A stretch of 64,000 bases of DNA from CBDBON01 sp965208395 (GTDB taxonomy: Bacteria > Chloroflexota > Dehalococcoidia > Lucifugimonadales > CBDBON01), in the NCBI GenBank assembly GCA_965208395.1, contig CBDBON010000003.1:1364001-1428000 (forward strand), written 5' to 3'. Each line of letters begins with the position of its first letter. Position 1 is the first letter of the stretch. The position numbers and the translations under genes are program-made. Of this stretch, positions 26,515 through 34,036 are shown in pieces. The notes beneath the pieces were generated by a model. The model saw nothing but the letters and a program-made list of their open reading frames with translations, did no database searches and was not told the origin of the DNA.

Positions 26515-26560
26515 TCTTCCCCCGCGGAGCCGGGGGAAGATTGAGATGGGAGTCCCCGCA
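26515..26560. repeat. Dispersed short repeat with hairpin, copy 2
   Basis: CTTCCCCC and GGGGGAAG form an eight-base stem around GCGGAGCC, followed by ATTGAGATGGGAGTCCCCGCA. It is related to 18762-18803 and lies just after the hydrolase stop codon, where it could also act as a transcript-end hairpin, although no T-run follows. Confidence 0.55.
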
Positions 26561-26615
26561 AATCTGCACCGCTGCCAGCCGGGATGGCGGGAAGCTATCT
26601 CAGGTGAGGGTAGCG

Positions 26616-26621
26616 TATAAT
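26616..26621 (+). promoter_or_regulatory. -10 box just upstream of gcvT-like gene
   Basis: A perfect TATAAT ends 9 bases before the ATG at 26631. Transcription would start within a few bases of the start codon, so the message would be leaderless or nearly so. No good -35 is seen. Confidence 0.4.
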
Positions 26622-26630
26622 GTAAGGGCG

Positions 26631-27755
26631 ATGGACCGTCAAGACAGCGAGCTGAGACGCACGCCGCTCCACGATCTGCACGAGGCGCTCGGCGGCCGCA
26701 TGGTGCCGTTCGCGGGCTGGCGGATGCCGGTGCAGTACTCCAGCATCCTGGACGAGGCGAGGGCCGTCAGGTCGGGAGCCGGGCTGTTCGACGTCTCCCA
26801 CATGGGCCGCTTCCAGATACGCGGCCCGGACGCGGTGGTGTTGCTGAACCGCGTGCTCAGCCCGAACATCCCGAATCTGCGCATACGAAGGGCGCGCTAC
26901 GGCGTGATCTGCAACCAGGAGGGCGGCATCATCGATGACGCCCTCGTCTACCGCCTGGGTAGGGAGCGTTACCTGCTCGTCCCCAACGCCTCCAACGCCG
27001 AGACGGTCTCTGACTGGATAGAACGGTGGCGCAGGGAGTCGGACAAGGTGGAGATCGAGATAGCCACCTCCAGGCTCGCCATGATCGCCCTGCAGGGTCC
27101 CGCGGCCCAGTTGACCCTGTCCGGACTTACCACTCACGATCTGACCTCACTCAGGCTCTTCCGCGTGGTCGAGGCCGAGATCGCCGGCGCGCCCTCCCTG
27201 ATCGCCCGTACCGGGTACACCGGCGAAGACGGATTCGAGCTGATGGTGCCCGCCGGCGACGCGGTCAGGATTTGGGAGGCGCTCGCAGAGGCCGGAGCCG
27301 TCCCCTGCGGGCTGGGCGCCAGGGACGTCTTGCGCCTCGAGGCCGGGCTGCCGCTTCACGGCAACGACATCGACGTCGGCGCCAACCCCTTCGAGGCCGG
27401 TCTCGACAGGTTCGTCGACCTCGAACGCGAGGAGTACGTGGCGAGGGATGCGCTGCTCCGCATCCGTGAAGAGGGGCCTTCGCGCAGACTGGTCGGCTTC
27501 TACATGGTAGGACGGGGGATCGCCCGTCAGGGCTATGAGATCGTATCCGACGGACTGCCGGTCGGGCGGGTCACGAGCGGGAGCTTCTCGCCGACGCTCG
27601 GCCGGGCGATCGGTATGGGCTACGTCCGGGAGGACTACTCCGACCCCGGGACCGTCGTCTCCGTCGACATTAGAGGCCGTCCCGTCGAAGCCGAGGTGAC
27701 GCTGCTTCCCTTCTACGCAGAGCGACAGGTGCCGATACTCGCGCCCATCGGCTGA
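26631..27755 (+). CDS. gcvT: Aminomethyltransferase / GcvT-family folate-dependent protein
   Basis: A 374-residue protein of the T-protein family, which transfers the methylene carbon from glycine-derived aminomethyl-lipoate to THF. Conserved elements are TPLHDLHEALGGRMVPFAGW near the start, FDVSHMGRFQIRGPDA, a GARDVLRLEAGLPLHGNDID-like folate region and the C-terminal barrel with TSGSFSPTLGRAIGMGYV. The ATG at 26631 is chosen over an ORF extension because the family begins here. gcvH and gcvP are not in the window, so it may be a GcvT paralogue with another role. Confidence 0.85.
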   Translation: MDRQDSELRRTPLHDLHEALGGRMVPFAGWRMPVQYSSILDEARAVRSGAGLFDVSHMGRFQIRGPDAVVLLNRVLSPNIPNLRIRRARYGVICNQEGGIIDDALVYRLGRERYLLVPNASNAETVSDWIERWRRESDKVEIEIATSRLAMIALQGPAAQLTLSGLTTHDLTSLRLFRVVEAEIAGAPSLIARTGYTGEDGFELMVPAGDAVRIWEALAEAGAVPCGLGARDVLRLEAGLPLHGNDIDVGANPFEAGLDRFVDLEREEYVARDALLRIREEGPSRRLVGFYMVGRGIARQGYEIVSDGLPVGRVTSGSFSPTLGRAIGMGYVREDYSDPGTVVSVDIRGRPVEAEVTLLPFYAERQVPILAPIG

Positions 27756-27815
27756 CCCGGGGATCTGCCGAACTCCCTTTCCTGCGGCCCCTAAACGCGA
27801 CTGGATGGCGAGAGA

Positions 27816-28619
27816 TCAGCTTCCTGTCGACATGTAGCGGCGCACGCCGAACTCCCAGACGCGCAGGCAGACCAGCAGGAACAGAAACCCGATCAACGGC
27901 GCTGCGTACTGGAACCACAGGGGCGATCCCAGCGGGTCCGGCCTTCCCAGGATGGCGAGGGCCGGGAAGTAGCTCACGGCCCCCAGCGGGAAGACGAACG
28001 TGAAGATGCCTCGGAACCACGGGCGGTAGATCGAGAGGGGAAACTGGGTCGTCTCCACCCCGCCGTGGGTGACGATGTTCGTCATCTCCAGCGTCTCGGT
28101 GGTCCAGAACGCCAGGGTGGCGTGGAGAATCAGTATACCCGCGAAGAGAGCTGCGCCGCACAGCACCGTCAGGACGGTCAGGGCCGCCTTTGCCGCCGTC
28201 CAGTCGACGTCCAGTGCAGCGGTGGCCCAAATGATCACCCCGAGAGCCAGCATGAGCCTGCCGAGCCGCCTCAGCACGATCTCCTGCCCGGCAAGCTGCA
28301 ATGCCGTGGAGCGCGGTCGGAGAAGCAAACGGTCGAAGTCGCCCAGTCTGACCGTGATCCCGAAGCTGTCGAACCCCCTGCAGAACGTGTCTGCGAATGC
28401 GAAGCCCAGGTGAACCAGGCCATAGAGGAACGCGACCTCCGCCAGGCTCCATCCTTCCAGCGTGCCGAAGCGGCCAAAGAGCACCAGGATTCCGATGAAC
28501 TCTGTCCCAAGGGCGCCGAACTGGCCGATCGTCTCCATGACGAACGACGCCCGGTACTGCATCTGGCCGCGCATCGAGATGCTGGCGTAGCGCGCATATA
28601 GCCGCATGGCGTCGACCAC
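27816..28619 (-). CDS. ABC-2 type permease (COG3694-like)
   Basis: A 267-residue integral membrane protein with about six helices. The YARYASISMRGQMQYRASF start and the FGRFGTLEGWSLAEVAFLYG block match the uncharacterised ABC-2 permease family whose genes accompany COG4586 ATPases. The GTG at 28619 has GGAGG five bases upstream; the ATG 12 bases later is the alternative. It is the last gene of an eight-gene minus operon and starts one base after the stop of its partner permease. It should form a heterodimeric exporter with that partner. Confidence 0.8.
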   Translation of the reverse strand: MVDAMRLYARYASISMRGQMQYRASFVMETIGQFGALGTEFIGILVLFGRFGTLEGWSLAEVAFLYGLVHLGFAFADTFCRGFDSFGITVRLGDFDRLLLRPRSTALQLAGQEIVLRRLGRLMLALGVIIWATAALDVDWTAAKAALTVLTVLCGAALFAGILILHATLAFWTTETLEMTNIVTHGGVETTQFPLSIYRPWFRGIFTFVFPLGAVSYFPALAILGRPDPLGSPLWFQYAAPLIGFLFLLVCLRVWEFGVRRYMSTGS

Positions 28620-28620
28620 G

Positions 28621-29412
28621 TCAGCCTCCCTGCACGACGAGACGCCGCAGGCCGCGCGAAAGCACCCACCTCCCGACCAGTACGAGGGCGATCGTCCAGG
28701 CAAGCTGGTGGCCCAGGTGGAATAGCGCATCGCCGGTGGGGATATGCCCGAGGTACAGGCGGTATGGTGTGTCGACGATTCCGCGGAACGGCAGCACCTC
28801 GATGATTGGCTGGGCCCACTCAGGGAAGAAGGGTATCGGCACGATCATGCCCGTGAAGATGGTGACGGCGATGCCCGCCATGTTCGCCGCGCCCTGCCCT
28901 GAGACGGTCCACATCATGGTGATGTTGACCAGCGTCGTGAATGCGCAGCTAATGAGCAGCGCGCCTACCATCGAGAGGGTGAAGACCGCGCCGGCCGCCG
29001 GGGACGCCGGCAGACCCATTCCGAAGAAGAGCAGCGCCAGGGTCAGCAGCGGCACGGCCCGTAGCAGAGTGGGGGCCGTGCGGAAGGCCAGCGCACGGCT
29101 GAACCACAGGTTGTACAGATCGATGGGCCGCAGCAGTTCGTACCCGACGAAGCCCGAGCGGATGAGGTTGTGGATCTCCCGGTCGATGTTCCAGGGCAGC
29201 AGCATTATGAACGCCTGCCCAAGCCAGATGTATGTGGCCACCTCGTCCATCGTCATGGGCTGTGCGGCTGTGCTGGAGCGGAAGAACGCCTCGAAGATCA
29301 TGACGCGGATGAGTCCCCAGAATATCTGGGTCGTGAACCCCGCGATGGCGGCCGCCCTGTACTGGAGTAGCGTCCGGAAGTTGGCGCTCAGGACGGCCCC
29401 GTAGGCACTCAC
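28621..29412 (-). CDS. ABC-2 type permease (COG4587-like)
   Basis: A 263-residue membrane protein with six hydrophobic helices; VLSANFRTLLQYRAAAIAGF at the start and GMIVPIPFFPEWAQ followed by LPFRGIVDTPYRLYLG near the end are typical of this permease type. The GTG start at 29412 overlaps the ATPase stop (GTGA). A much longer open frame runs upstream through the ATPase gene, but it is an overprint. With the ATPase and the next permease it makes a complete exporter; cargo unknown. Confidence 0.82.
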   Translation of the reverse strand: MSAYGAVLSANFRTLLQYRAAAIAGFTTQIFWGLIRVMIFEAFFRSSTAAQPMTMDEVATYIWLGQAFIMLLPWNIDREIHNLIRSGFVGYELLRPIDLYNLWFSRALAFRTAPTLLRAVPLLTLALLFFGMGLPASPAAGAVFTLSMVGALLISCAFTTLVNITMMWTVSGQGAANMAGIAVTIFTGMIVPIPFFPEWAQPIIEVLPFRGIVDTPYRLYLGHIPTGDALFHLGHQLAWTIALVLVGRWVLSRGLRRLVVQGG

Positions 29413-30392
29413 AGGCGCTGCTCTTCGTACATCCGCGCGACGATCTCCTCGATAGGAGGGCTCTCGACGAAGAGGTCCCGCACGGGATGGTTCGACGCGA
29501 TCCTCGCGATGAGGTCGGCGGCGGGGGTGCGTCGCGGATCGAAGCTCAGGTGCACCCTGTGTCCTTCCCGTCGCATCACTGTAGCCTCTGCATCCGCGAC
29601 CGCAGCGTCCTGCTCCTCGAGATCGACGATGAGCCTGCGCTCTGGCGTGATGCTCTCTCGCAGGGCTTCCAGCGTGCCGTCCGACAGGATGCGGCCTTCG
29701 CCTATGACCATGACGCGGGTGCAGAGAGCCTCGATGTCGTCCATGTCGTGGGTGGTGAGTATGACGGTCATGCCGCGCTCGCGGTTGAAGCGCTTGATGA
29801 AGTCGCGGAAGACCAGCTTCGACACTGCGTCCAGACCGATGGTCGGCTCGTCTAGGAAGAGTATCGATGGCCGGTGCAGCAGGGCGGCGGCCAGGTCGCA
29901 CCTCATCCGCTGTCCCAGGCTGAGCTGCCGGACCGGCACGTCGAGCAGCGGCCCCAAGTCCATTACCTGTAACAGCTCGTCCAGCGTCCGGCGGTACTCC
30001 TCGGGCGGCACGCTGTATATGTCGCGCAGAAGCTCGAAGGACTCGATGACCGGCAGGTCCCACCAGAGCTGCGTCCGCTGGCCGAAGACGACACCAATAT
30101 TGCGGACGTGGACGATACGCTCCCTCCACGGCACGAGTCCCAGGATCTCGCACCGCCCGGAGTCTGGCACCAGGATGCCGGATATGACCTTCACGGTCGT
30201 GGACTTGCCGGCGCCGTTGGGCCCGATGTAGCCGACCAGTTCACCCGGCTCGATCTCGAACGACACGCCGTCCAGTGCGCTCACCGTGCGGTAACGCCGC
30301 CGGGCGACGCCCCGAACGGCTCCCCATATCCCGGGGCTACGCTCGGCAATGCGGAAGGTCTTGACCAGTTCCTCTACGACGATCTGCGGCAC
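29409..30392 (-). CDS. ABC transporter ATP-binding protein (COG4586-like)
   Basis: A 327-residue ABC ATPase with Walker A GPNGAGKST, Q-loop region GVVFGQRTQLWWDLPVIES, signature LSLGQRMRCDLAAALLH, Walker B SILFLDEPTIGLD and the H-loop LTTHDMDDIEALC, then a C-terminal accessory domain of about 90 residues. The QLWWDLP motif is typical of the COG4586 subfamily. GTG start at 30392 shares one base with the stop of the kinase-like gene (TAGTG), tying the exporter to the upstream genes. Confidence 0.9.
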   Translation of the reverse strand: MPQIVVEELVKTFRIAERSPGIWGAVRGVARRRYRTVSALDGVSFEIEPGELVGYIGPNGAGKSTTVKVISGILVPDSGRCEILGLVPWRERIVHVRNIGVVFGQRTQLWWDLPVIESFELLRDIYSVPPEEYRRTLDELLQVMDLGPLLDVPVRQLSLGQRMRCDLAAALLHRPSILFLDEPTIGLDAVSKLVFRDFIKRFNRERGMTVILTTHDMDDIEALCTRVMVIGEGRILSDGTLEALRESITPERRLIVDLEEQDAAVADAEATVMRREGHRVHLSFDPRRTPAADLIARIASNHPVRDLFVESPPIEEIVARMYEEQRL

Positions 30393-31237
30393 TACATCCC
30401 CTTGGACACGGCGGCGCGCCACTCTTCGACGAAATCAGGTACGGACTGGTGGCGTCGTGCACGGTTTGGTTCGGTGGCCCTCTTGACCACCGCTCGCATG
30501 CCATCCGTGCCTCTCCATGCGTCCATCGACTCCGTCCCATCACCGAGCAGCACGGTCGCTGTCCGGCCGAGATTGAACACGTTGGTAACTTGGTCGATGG
30601 TGGAGCCGCGCTGGAACTCCTCAGGGGCCATGAAGCGAGCCGACCCGTAGTTGCGGTCCATGTCTAGGATGAAGGGGCCATGGCGGTACTCGTCGAGGTC
30701 GCACAGAAAGACTCGTCTACCGCCGAAGTCGTAGATGATGCATCCATCGTAGAAGTCGGACGCGACGAACCCGCCGTCCGCCAGGAGAGTATGCGCATCG
30801 AAGATAGACTCGAGGGCGTTGAGTATCTCGCCGACCGGCAGGGAGCGGAACCGGACGTGAGGGTGCGCCGGATCGCACCACCGCTGCTCGCGTGTGAATC
30901 GTGGATCGTTCAGCACTTCGCCCGGCACCCACTCGTAGACGAGGGCCAGACCATGCGGAGTCCTGAATGAGTTGTGCAGGCGCGGCAATACGGGATGTTG
31001 GACCCTCGTGTTCAGGTGAATGGCCCGATGGAGCGACTCGAGAATGCTGGGGTCGCCGGACTCCTTCACGAACAAGCGCCGGTCGTATGCGAGGACGCCA
31101 TAGGACACAGTTCCAGAGTCCTGGAGGCGGAACGACTGGAAGACCTCCCCAACTTGACGAAGATAGGATTCGACCTGAACGTCGATCGCCTCCACTTCGG
31201 TGAGAGGGTGGGCCATGGGACTGTGTCGCTCAGACAT
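30392..31237 (-). CDS. Protein-kinase-like fold protein
   Basis: About 281 residues with a small eukaryotic-type kinase layout. RRLFVKES supplies the beta-3 lysine (58), LALVYEWVPGEVL the hinge, VASDFYDGCIIYDF a catalytic-loop-like segment with D161 and no canonical HRD, VFLCDLDEY the metal-binding aspartate (D180) in place of DFG, and GSARFMAPEEF an APE motif (203-208). IDQVTNVFNLGRTATVLLG matches helix F. The key Lys and two Asp remain, so it may be active. Start uncertain between ATGs at 31237 and 31216; neither has a Shine-Dalgarno site. It sits between a nucleotidyltransferase and the exporter. Confidence 0.72.
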   Translation of the reverse strand: MSERHSPMAHPLTEVEAIDVQVESYLRQVGEVFQSFRLQDSGTVSYGVLAYDRRLFVKESGDPSILESLHRAIHLNTRVQHPVLPRLHNSFRTPHGLALVYEWVPGEVLNDPRFTREQRWCDPAHPHVRFRSLPVGEILNALESIFDAHTLLADGGFVASDFYDGCIIYDFGGRRVFLCDLDEYRHGPFILDMDRNYGSARFMAPEEFQRGSTIDQVTNVFNLGRTATVLLGDGTESMDAWRGTDGMRAVVKRATEPNRARRHQSVPDFVEEWRAAVSKGM

Positions 31238-31284
31238 CGTGGAGTTCTGTGATCGGGGCTTCGGGGCATCTACTGTGCCGCGGT

Positions 31285-32148
31285 TCAGTCGGGATTCGCC
31301 GCAAGCCACTGCCGTCCGATCTCTGCGTTCTCAGTGAGCACGCGAGCGGCAGCCTCGATTGCCGAGCGGCCGGCGTCGGAGTCGGTGAAGCCGGACAGGA
31401 AATAGTCCCATGACGAGAGATAGAAGGCGGTGTAGCCGTCCGCCAGGCTGGTTAGTCCCAGGTCCCGCAGTGCCAGGGTTACCCTCGTGCGGTTAATGCT
31501 CCATGCCTGCTCGGTGTCCAACCCGGAGATGTGCAGGACTCGTGGGCCGGTCGGCGAGACTCGCCAGGACACGACTCGCAGCGCCTCGCGCAGGTAGCGG
31601 CCGGGCTTGTCCACGAGGTGGAGCGGCATCTTGTCGACCCACCCTGCCTCGTAGACCAGACGGGTGGAGTCGTGGCGCCTCATGCTGGCTGAACCGCTGT
31701 AGTCGGCCTCCGGGTAGTTCTCCCCGTAGAGCACGCGGACGATCGAGCGCGGGGAGTGTAGGAAGTCCTCGAGTTCGGCCATCATCTTGTTCATGACGAT
31801 GAGCTGCGGTCTCGGCTCGTGGAGAGGTTGTGAGATCCTGGCTGCGAATCGGGCCTCCACACCCCTCTGTATCTCCAGCGCCTGCGGCACGGTGTCCAGG
31901 TACTTGGACCATGCGGCATCGTCATGGAACCAGACGTGCATGTCGACGTCGCTGACCTCGGGTACGTAGTCGAGAGCTGACTCCCAGCGCTTGACCACCG
32001 ACCCTTTGAGGTATATAGCCCTGATCTCCCCTTCCGGAATGAGGTACAGCAACTGGTCCCTGAAGCACTCGGCTAGGCATTCGGCCTCCATACGCAGTCT
32101 GTCGCTGTCGGGATAACGCGAGTCCCATTTCGGAAGCGTGTGGCCCAT
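31285..32148 (-). CDS. Nucleotidyltransferase-fold protein
   Basis: About 287 residues. The polymerase-beta-type active site is clear: IYLKGSVVKRWES with GS at 49-50, then PEVSDVDMHVWF with the metal-binding DVD at 67-69. A helical C-terminal region follows (VSWRVSPTGPRVLHISG, then TAFYLSSWDYFLSGF). This layout resembles aminoglycoside adenylyltransferase and other NMP-transferring enzymes, but I cannot assign a substrate. I use the ATG at 32148 with AGGGGG upstream; a TTG at 32169 is the alternative. It directly follows the ImmA/IrrE gene and precedes the kinase-like gene. Confidence 0.75.
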   Translation of the reverse strand: MGHTLPKWDSRYPDSDRLRMEAECLAECFRDQLLYLIPEGEIRAIYLKGSVVKRWESALDYVPEVSDVDMHVWFHDDAAWSKYLDTVPQALEIQRGVEARFAARISQPLHEPRPQLIVMNKMMAELEDFLHSPRSIVRVLYGENYPEADYSGSASMRRHDSTRLVYEAGWVDKMPLHLVDKPGRYLREALRVVSWRVSPTGPRVLHISGLDTEQAWSINRTRVTLALRDLGLTSLADGYTAFYLSSWDYFLSGFTDSDAGRSAIEAAARVLTENAEIGRQWLAANPD

Positions 32149-32169
32149 AGGAATACTTGCCCCCTGCAA

Positions 32170-32871
32170 TCAGGCCGGTGGGGTATCGGCGGGGACCACG
32201 TAGCCCAGCTTTATCAGGCGGACTCCGGCGGCATCTTTCGATACGGCGAAGGCCGCAGCCACCCGCTCGACGAGCGCTGAGTGGTGTTCCGTGCCGGTGC
32301 GGACCATCCTGCTGGCGCGCCACCCCGACAGAGCCGGTTCGACGATCTCCCTGAGCGGCGTGATCGGCATCAGGAGCGCGCCGCCCGCGTAGCCCGCTTG
32401 CCACTCCATCCAGTCGCTCTGGGGAGCCGCGATAACCCGGGACCTCCGGCACCGCCGGTAGTGGGGCCGGACAGCTCCAGGCTTGCGGAGGCGGTCTTCC
32501 AGAGCCCACAGGAAGCCGTGGAATACGACGTGGGCGTACTCGTGGGCCAGCGTGCTGCGGAGCCGGTTCTCCCTCGACGGCGACTTCGATAGGTACTTTG
32601 CGATGCGCACGGAGGGCTTCTGTCTGCGGCGGAACTCGGTGACGCCCTCGACGCCGCGCCCTTCACTGGCAAGGTTGGCGTAGAGATCGAGCTCTGCGGC
32701 ATCCCGCTCGATCATCACGGTCAGATCGTCGGTCGTGATCGGGTAGGCTGCCGAACCGTTCTTGTCCCTGAGAAAGTCTTCCACGATCTCATCGCACTGG
32801 GCGTCTAGCTCGTGCTGGGCGTAGAAGGGGCGCCTCTCGAAACGGCGTGACTGGTCGCGGACCCACCTCAT
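32170..32871 (-). CDS. ImmA/IrrE-family metallo-endopeptidase
   Basis: A 233-residue zinc protease-like protein. The HExxH motif is HEYAH at 110-114, and SDWMEWQAGYAGGALLMP around 152-169 gives the third ligand (E156) in the family's usual place. In ICEBs1 and Deinococcus, such proteases cleave an XRE-type repressor to switch on target genes. Its ATG overlaps the stop of the XRE gene as ATGA, so regulator and protease are made together. The C-terminal part (180-233) resembles the helical domain following the catalytic core in this family. Confidence 0.87.
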   Translation of the reverse strand: MRWVRDQSRRFERRPFYAQHELDAQCDEIVEDFLRDKNGSAAYPITTDDLTVMIERDAAELDLYANLASEGRGVEGVTEFRRRQKPSVRIAKYLSKSPSRENRLRSTLAHEYAHVVFHGFLWALEDRLRKPGAVRPHYRRCRRSRVIAAPQSDWMEWQAGYAGGALLMPITPLREIVEPALSGWRASRMVRTGTEHHSALVERVAAAFAVSKDAAGVRLIKLGYVVPADTPPA

Positions 32872-33182
32872 CGTCCGCCCCTCAATGTTCGTCTGAATGC
32901 CTTGAACGCCGCGGCGACCTGCTTGGGATTCTTTGCTCCCGAGCGCATGTCGATAGGAAGCTTACCGGCCAGGAAGTAGAGATAATCCTTCTCCAGGTCG
33001 AGTTCCCGCGCAAGCTGCTCCAGCAGATGGTCGCCGGGAGGGTTGCGCCGGTCGCGCTCGATGTCGTTGAGATACTGGGGCGATATGGGCGCGCCGTCCT
33101 CCTTGATGACCTTCATCGCCAACTCTCGCTGGCTCAGGCCCCGATCCTTGCGGGCCTTGGCAATTGTCTGTCCGAACGTCAT
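32868..33182 (-). CDS. XRE-family HTH regulator paired with ImmA/IrrE
   Basis: A 104-residue protein with a Cro/C1-type HTH at residues 4-65: IAKARKDRGLSQRELAMKV, then ISPQYLNDIERDRRNPPGDH. The tail ends PKQVAAAFKAFRRTLRGG. ATG start preceded by GGAGGGAGAAG. It overlaps the P-loop kinase stop (ATGA) and the protease start (ATGA). The pair is laid out like ImmR/ImmA or DdrO/IrrE, so it is the likely repressor of this operon and the substrate of the protease; that is inference. Confidence 0.88.
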   Translation of the reverse strand: MTFGQTIAKARKDRGLSQRELAMKVIKEDGAPISPQYLNDIERDRRNPPGDHLLEQLARELDLEKDYLYFLAGKLPIDMRSGAKNPKQVAAAFKAFRRTLRGGR

Positions 33183-33745
33183 CTCTTCTCCCTCCTGTCG
33201 CCGTGCGCCGTCATGGTCTGTAGCGCCCTGAGCCACTCGCGTGTAGCCTTCGAAGAACGCAGGTGGACGACGTCGAGATGGGCATGCTCTGGCTGAGCGA
33301 GCGCAGCCGGCACAATCCGCCGTCGCTTCCAGTGGGTCTGCCACGCCCACACGAACAGCGAGCGGCGGGGGACGAGATGCCACCAGAGGTTCTCCTTGTT
33401 GCCGTTCCACAGCTCTTCGCGAAGGACTCCACGGCGCAGGGTGCGCCAAAATAGCCTCCACATGACCAGGTGTATCGGGTAGTCGAGCCATACCAGTGTC
33501 GTCGCCCTGGGCCATATGACGTCGCGGGCGACGCTGTAGTAGTTCCCGTCCGCGACCCATCCATCGCCCCGCAGCGCCTCCCTCAACTGCTCTCTGAACA
33601 GATCGTCGGGCGTCTCGGTCCAGTTGGGCCCGTGCCAGTAGGCGTCAACCTCTATGTGGGGTACTCCCAAGATGGAGGATGCCTGTCCGGCGACCGTCGT
33701 CTTGCCCGAACCCGAAGTGCCGATTACGACCAATCGCTTGCCCAT
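33179..33745 (-). CDS. FlaR/adenylate-kinase-like P-loop kinase
   Basis: A 188-residue P-loop NTPase of the type annotated as DNA topology modulation protein FlaR or shikimate/adenylate-kinase-like. Walker A is GTSGSGKT (9-16); the lid region has IEVDAYWHGPNWTETP, then WVADGNYYSVARDVIWPRAT and TLVWLDYPIHLVMWRLFWRT. The ATG at 33745 fits where the family begins; 33766 is an alternative. It is first in the accessory operon and overlaps the XRE start by four bases. The phosphate acceptor is unknown. Confidence 0.8.
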   Translation of the reverse strand: MGKRLVVIGTSGSGKTTVAGQASSILGVPHIEVDAYWHGPNWTETPDDLFREQLREALRGDGWVADGNYYSVARDVIWPRATTLVWLDYPIHLVMWRLFWRTLRRGVLREELWNGNKENLWWHLVPRRSLFVWAWQTHWKRRRIVPAALAQPEHAHLDVVHLRSSKATREWLRALQTMTAHGDRREKR

Positions 33746-33788
33746 AGCCTGGTGAGATGTAGCCATACCGCCAATAAGTACGCACATC

Positions 33789-33817
33789 AGCATATCAGCT
33801 AAGCCGCGGAAATGCAA
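33789..33817 (-). promoter_or_regulatory. Candidate promoter of the XRE/ImmA operon
   Basis: Minus-strand TTGCAT and TATGCT are spaced by 17 bases. Each matches four of six consensus bases. It lies 44 bases upstream of the P-loop kinase ATG. Confidence 0.4.
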
Positions 33818-33832
33818 CCGTCAATTGAAGGC

Positions 33833-33851
33833 GGAGCCACTGTCTGGCTCC
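33833..33851. promoter_or_regulatory. Inverted repeat GGAGCCA-n5-TGGCTCC
   Basis: Two 7-base arms with perfect complementarity are separated by CTGTC. The repeat lies 15 bases upstream of the -35 of the candidate operon promoter, so it could be an operator for the XRE regulator, or simply part of a dispersed repeat. Confidence 0.4.
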
Positions 33852-33874
33852 GTGGGATGCCCGGACCCCTCATC

Positions 33875-33910
33875 GCCGTCATTCCCGCGAATGCGGGGAA
33901 TCCGTCCTCG
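33875..33910. repeat. Dispersed palindromic repeat (ATTCCCGC/GCGGG type)
   Basis: GTCATTCCCGCGAATGCGGG followed by GAATCC is a member of a widely known type of dispersed palindromic repeat that often reads as VIPANAGNPS-like peptide in one frame. The stem is ATTCCCGC with GCGGGgAAT. A relative with a different stem is at 51275-51306. Confidence 0.65.
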
Positions 33911-34004
33911 ACGATGATTACCCGGTCATGCGCCTGCTGGACGCAGACGAACTGATGTGCTATCATGAGTCCATGCCAACCGCCAAAGCGTCCCGGACAT
34001 CTCG

Positions 34005-34030
34005 CCGTCAGACCTGCCGTCAGGTGACGG
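34005..34030. promoter_or_regulatory. Nested inverted repeats
   Basis: CCGTCA occurs at 34005-34010 and again at 34017-34022, where it forms the palindrome CCGTCA-GG-TGACGG. An overlapping inverted repeat ACCTG-CCGT-CAGGT spans 34012-34025. These abut the phased CTGT element and may be binding sites; no regulator can be assigned. Confidence 0.35.
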
Positions 34031-34036
34031 TTCGCA

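Noticed and set aside
26511..26630. Glycine riboswitch before gcvT
   Set aside because: The 120-base gap holds a dispersed hairpin repeat and a -10 box right before the ATG; there is no room for an aptamer in the predicted message.
29413..30153. N-terminal extension of the first ABC-2 permease to 510 residues
   Set aside because: It overlaps the ABC ATPase in another frame. The GTGA overlap at 29409-29412 is the natural start.
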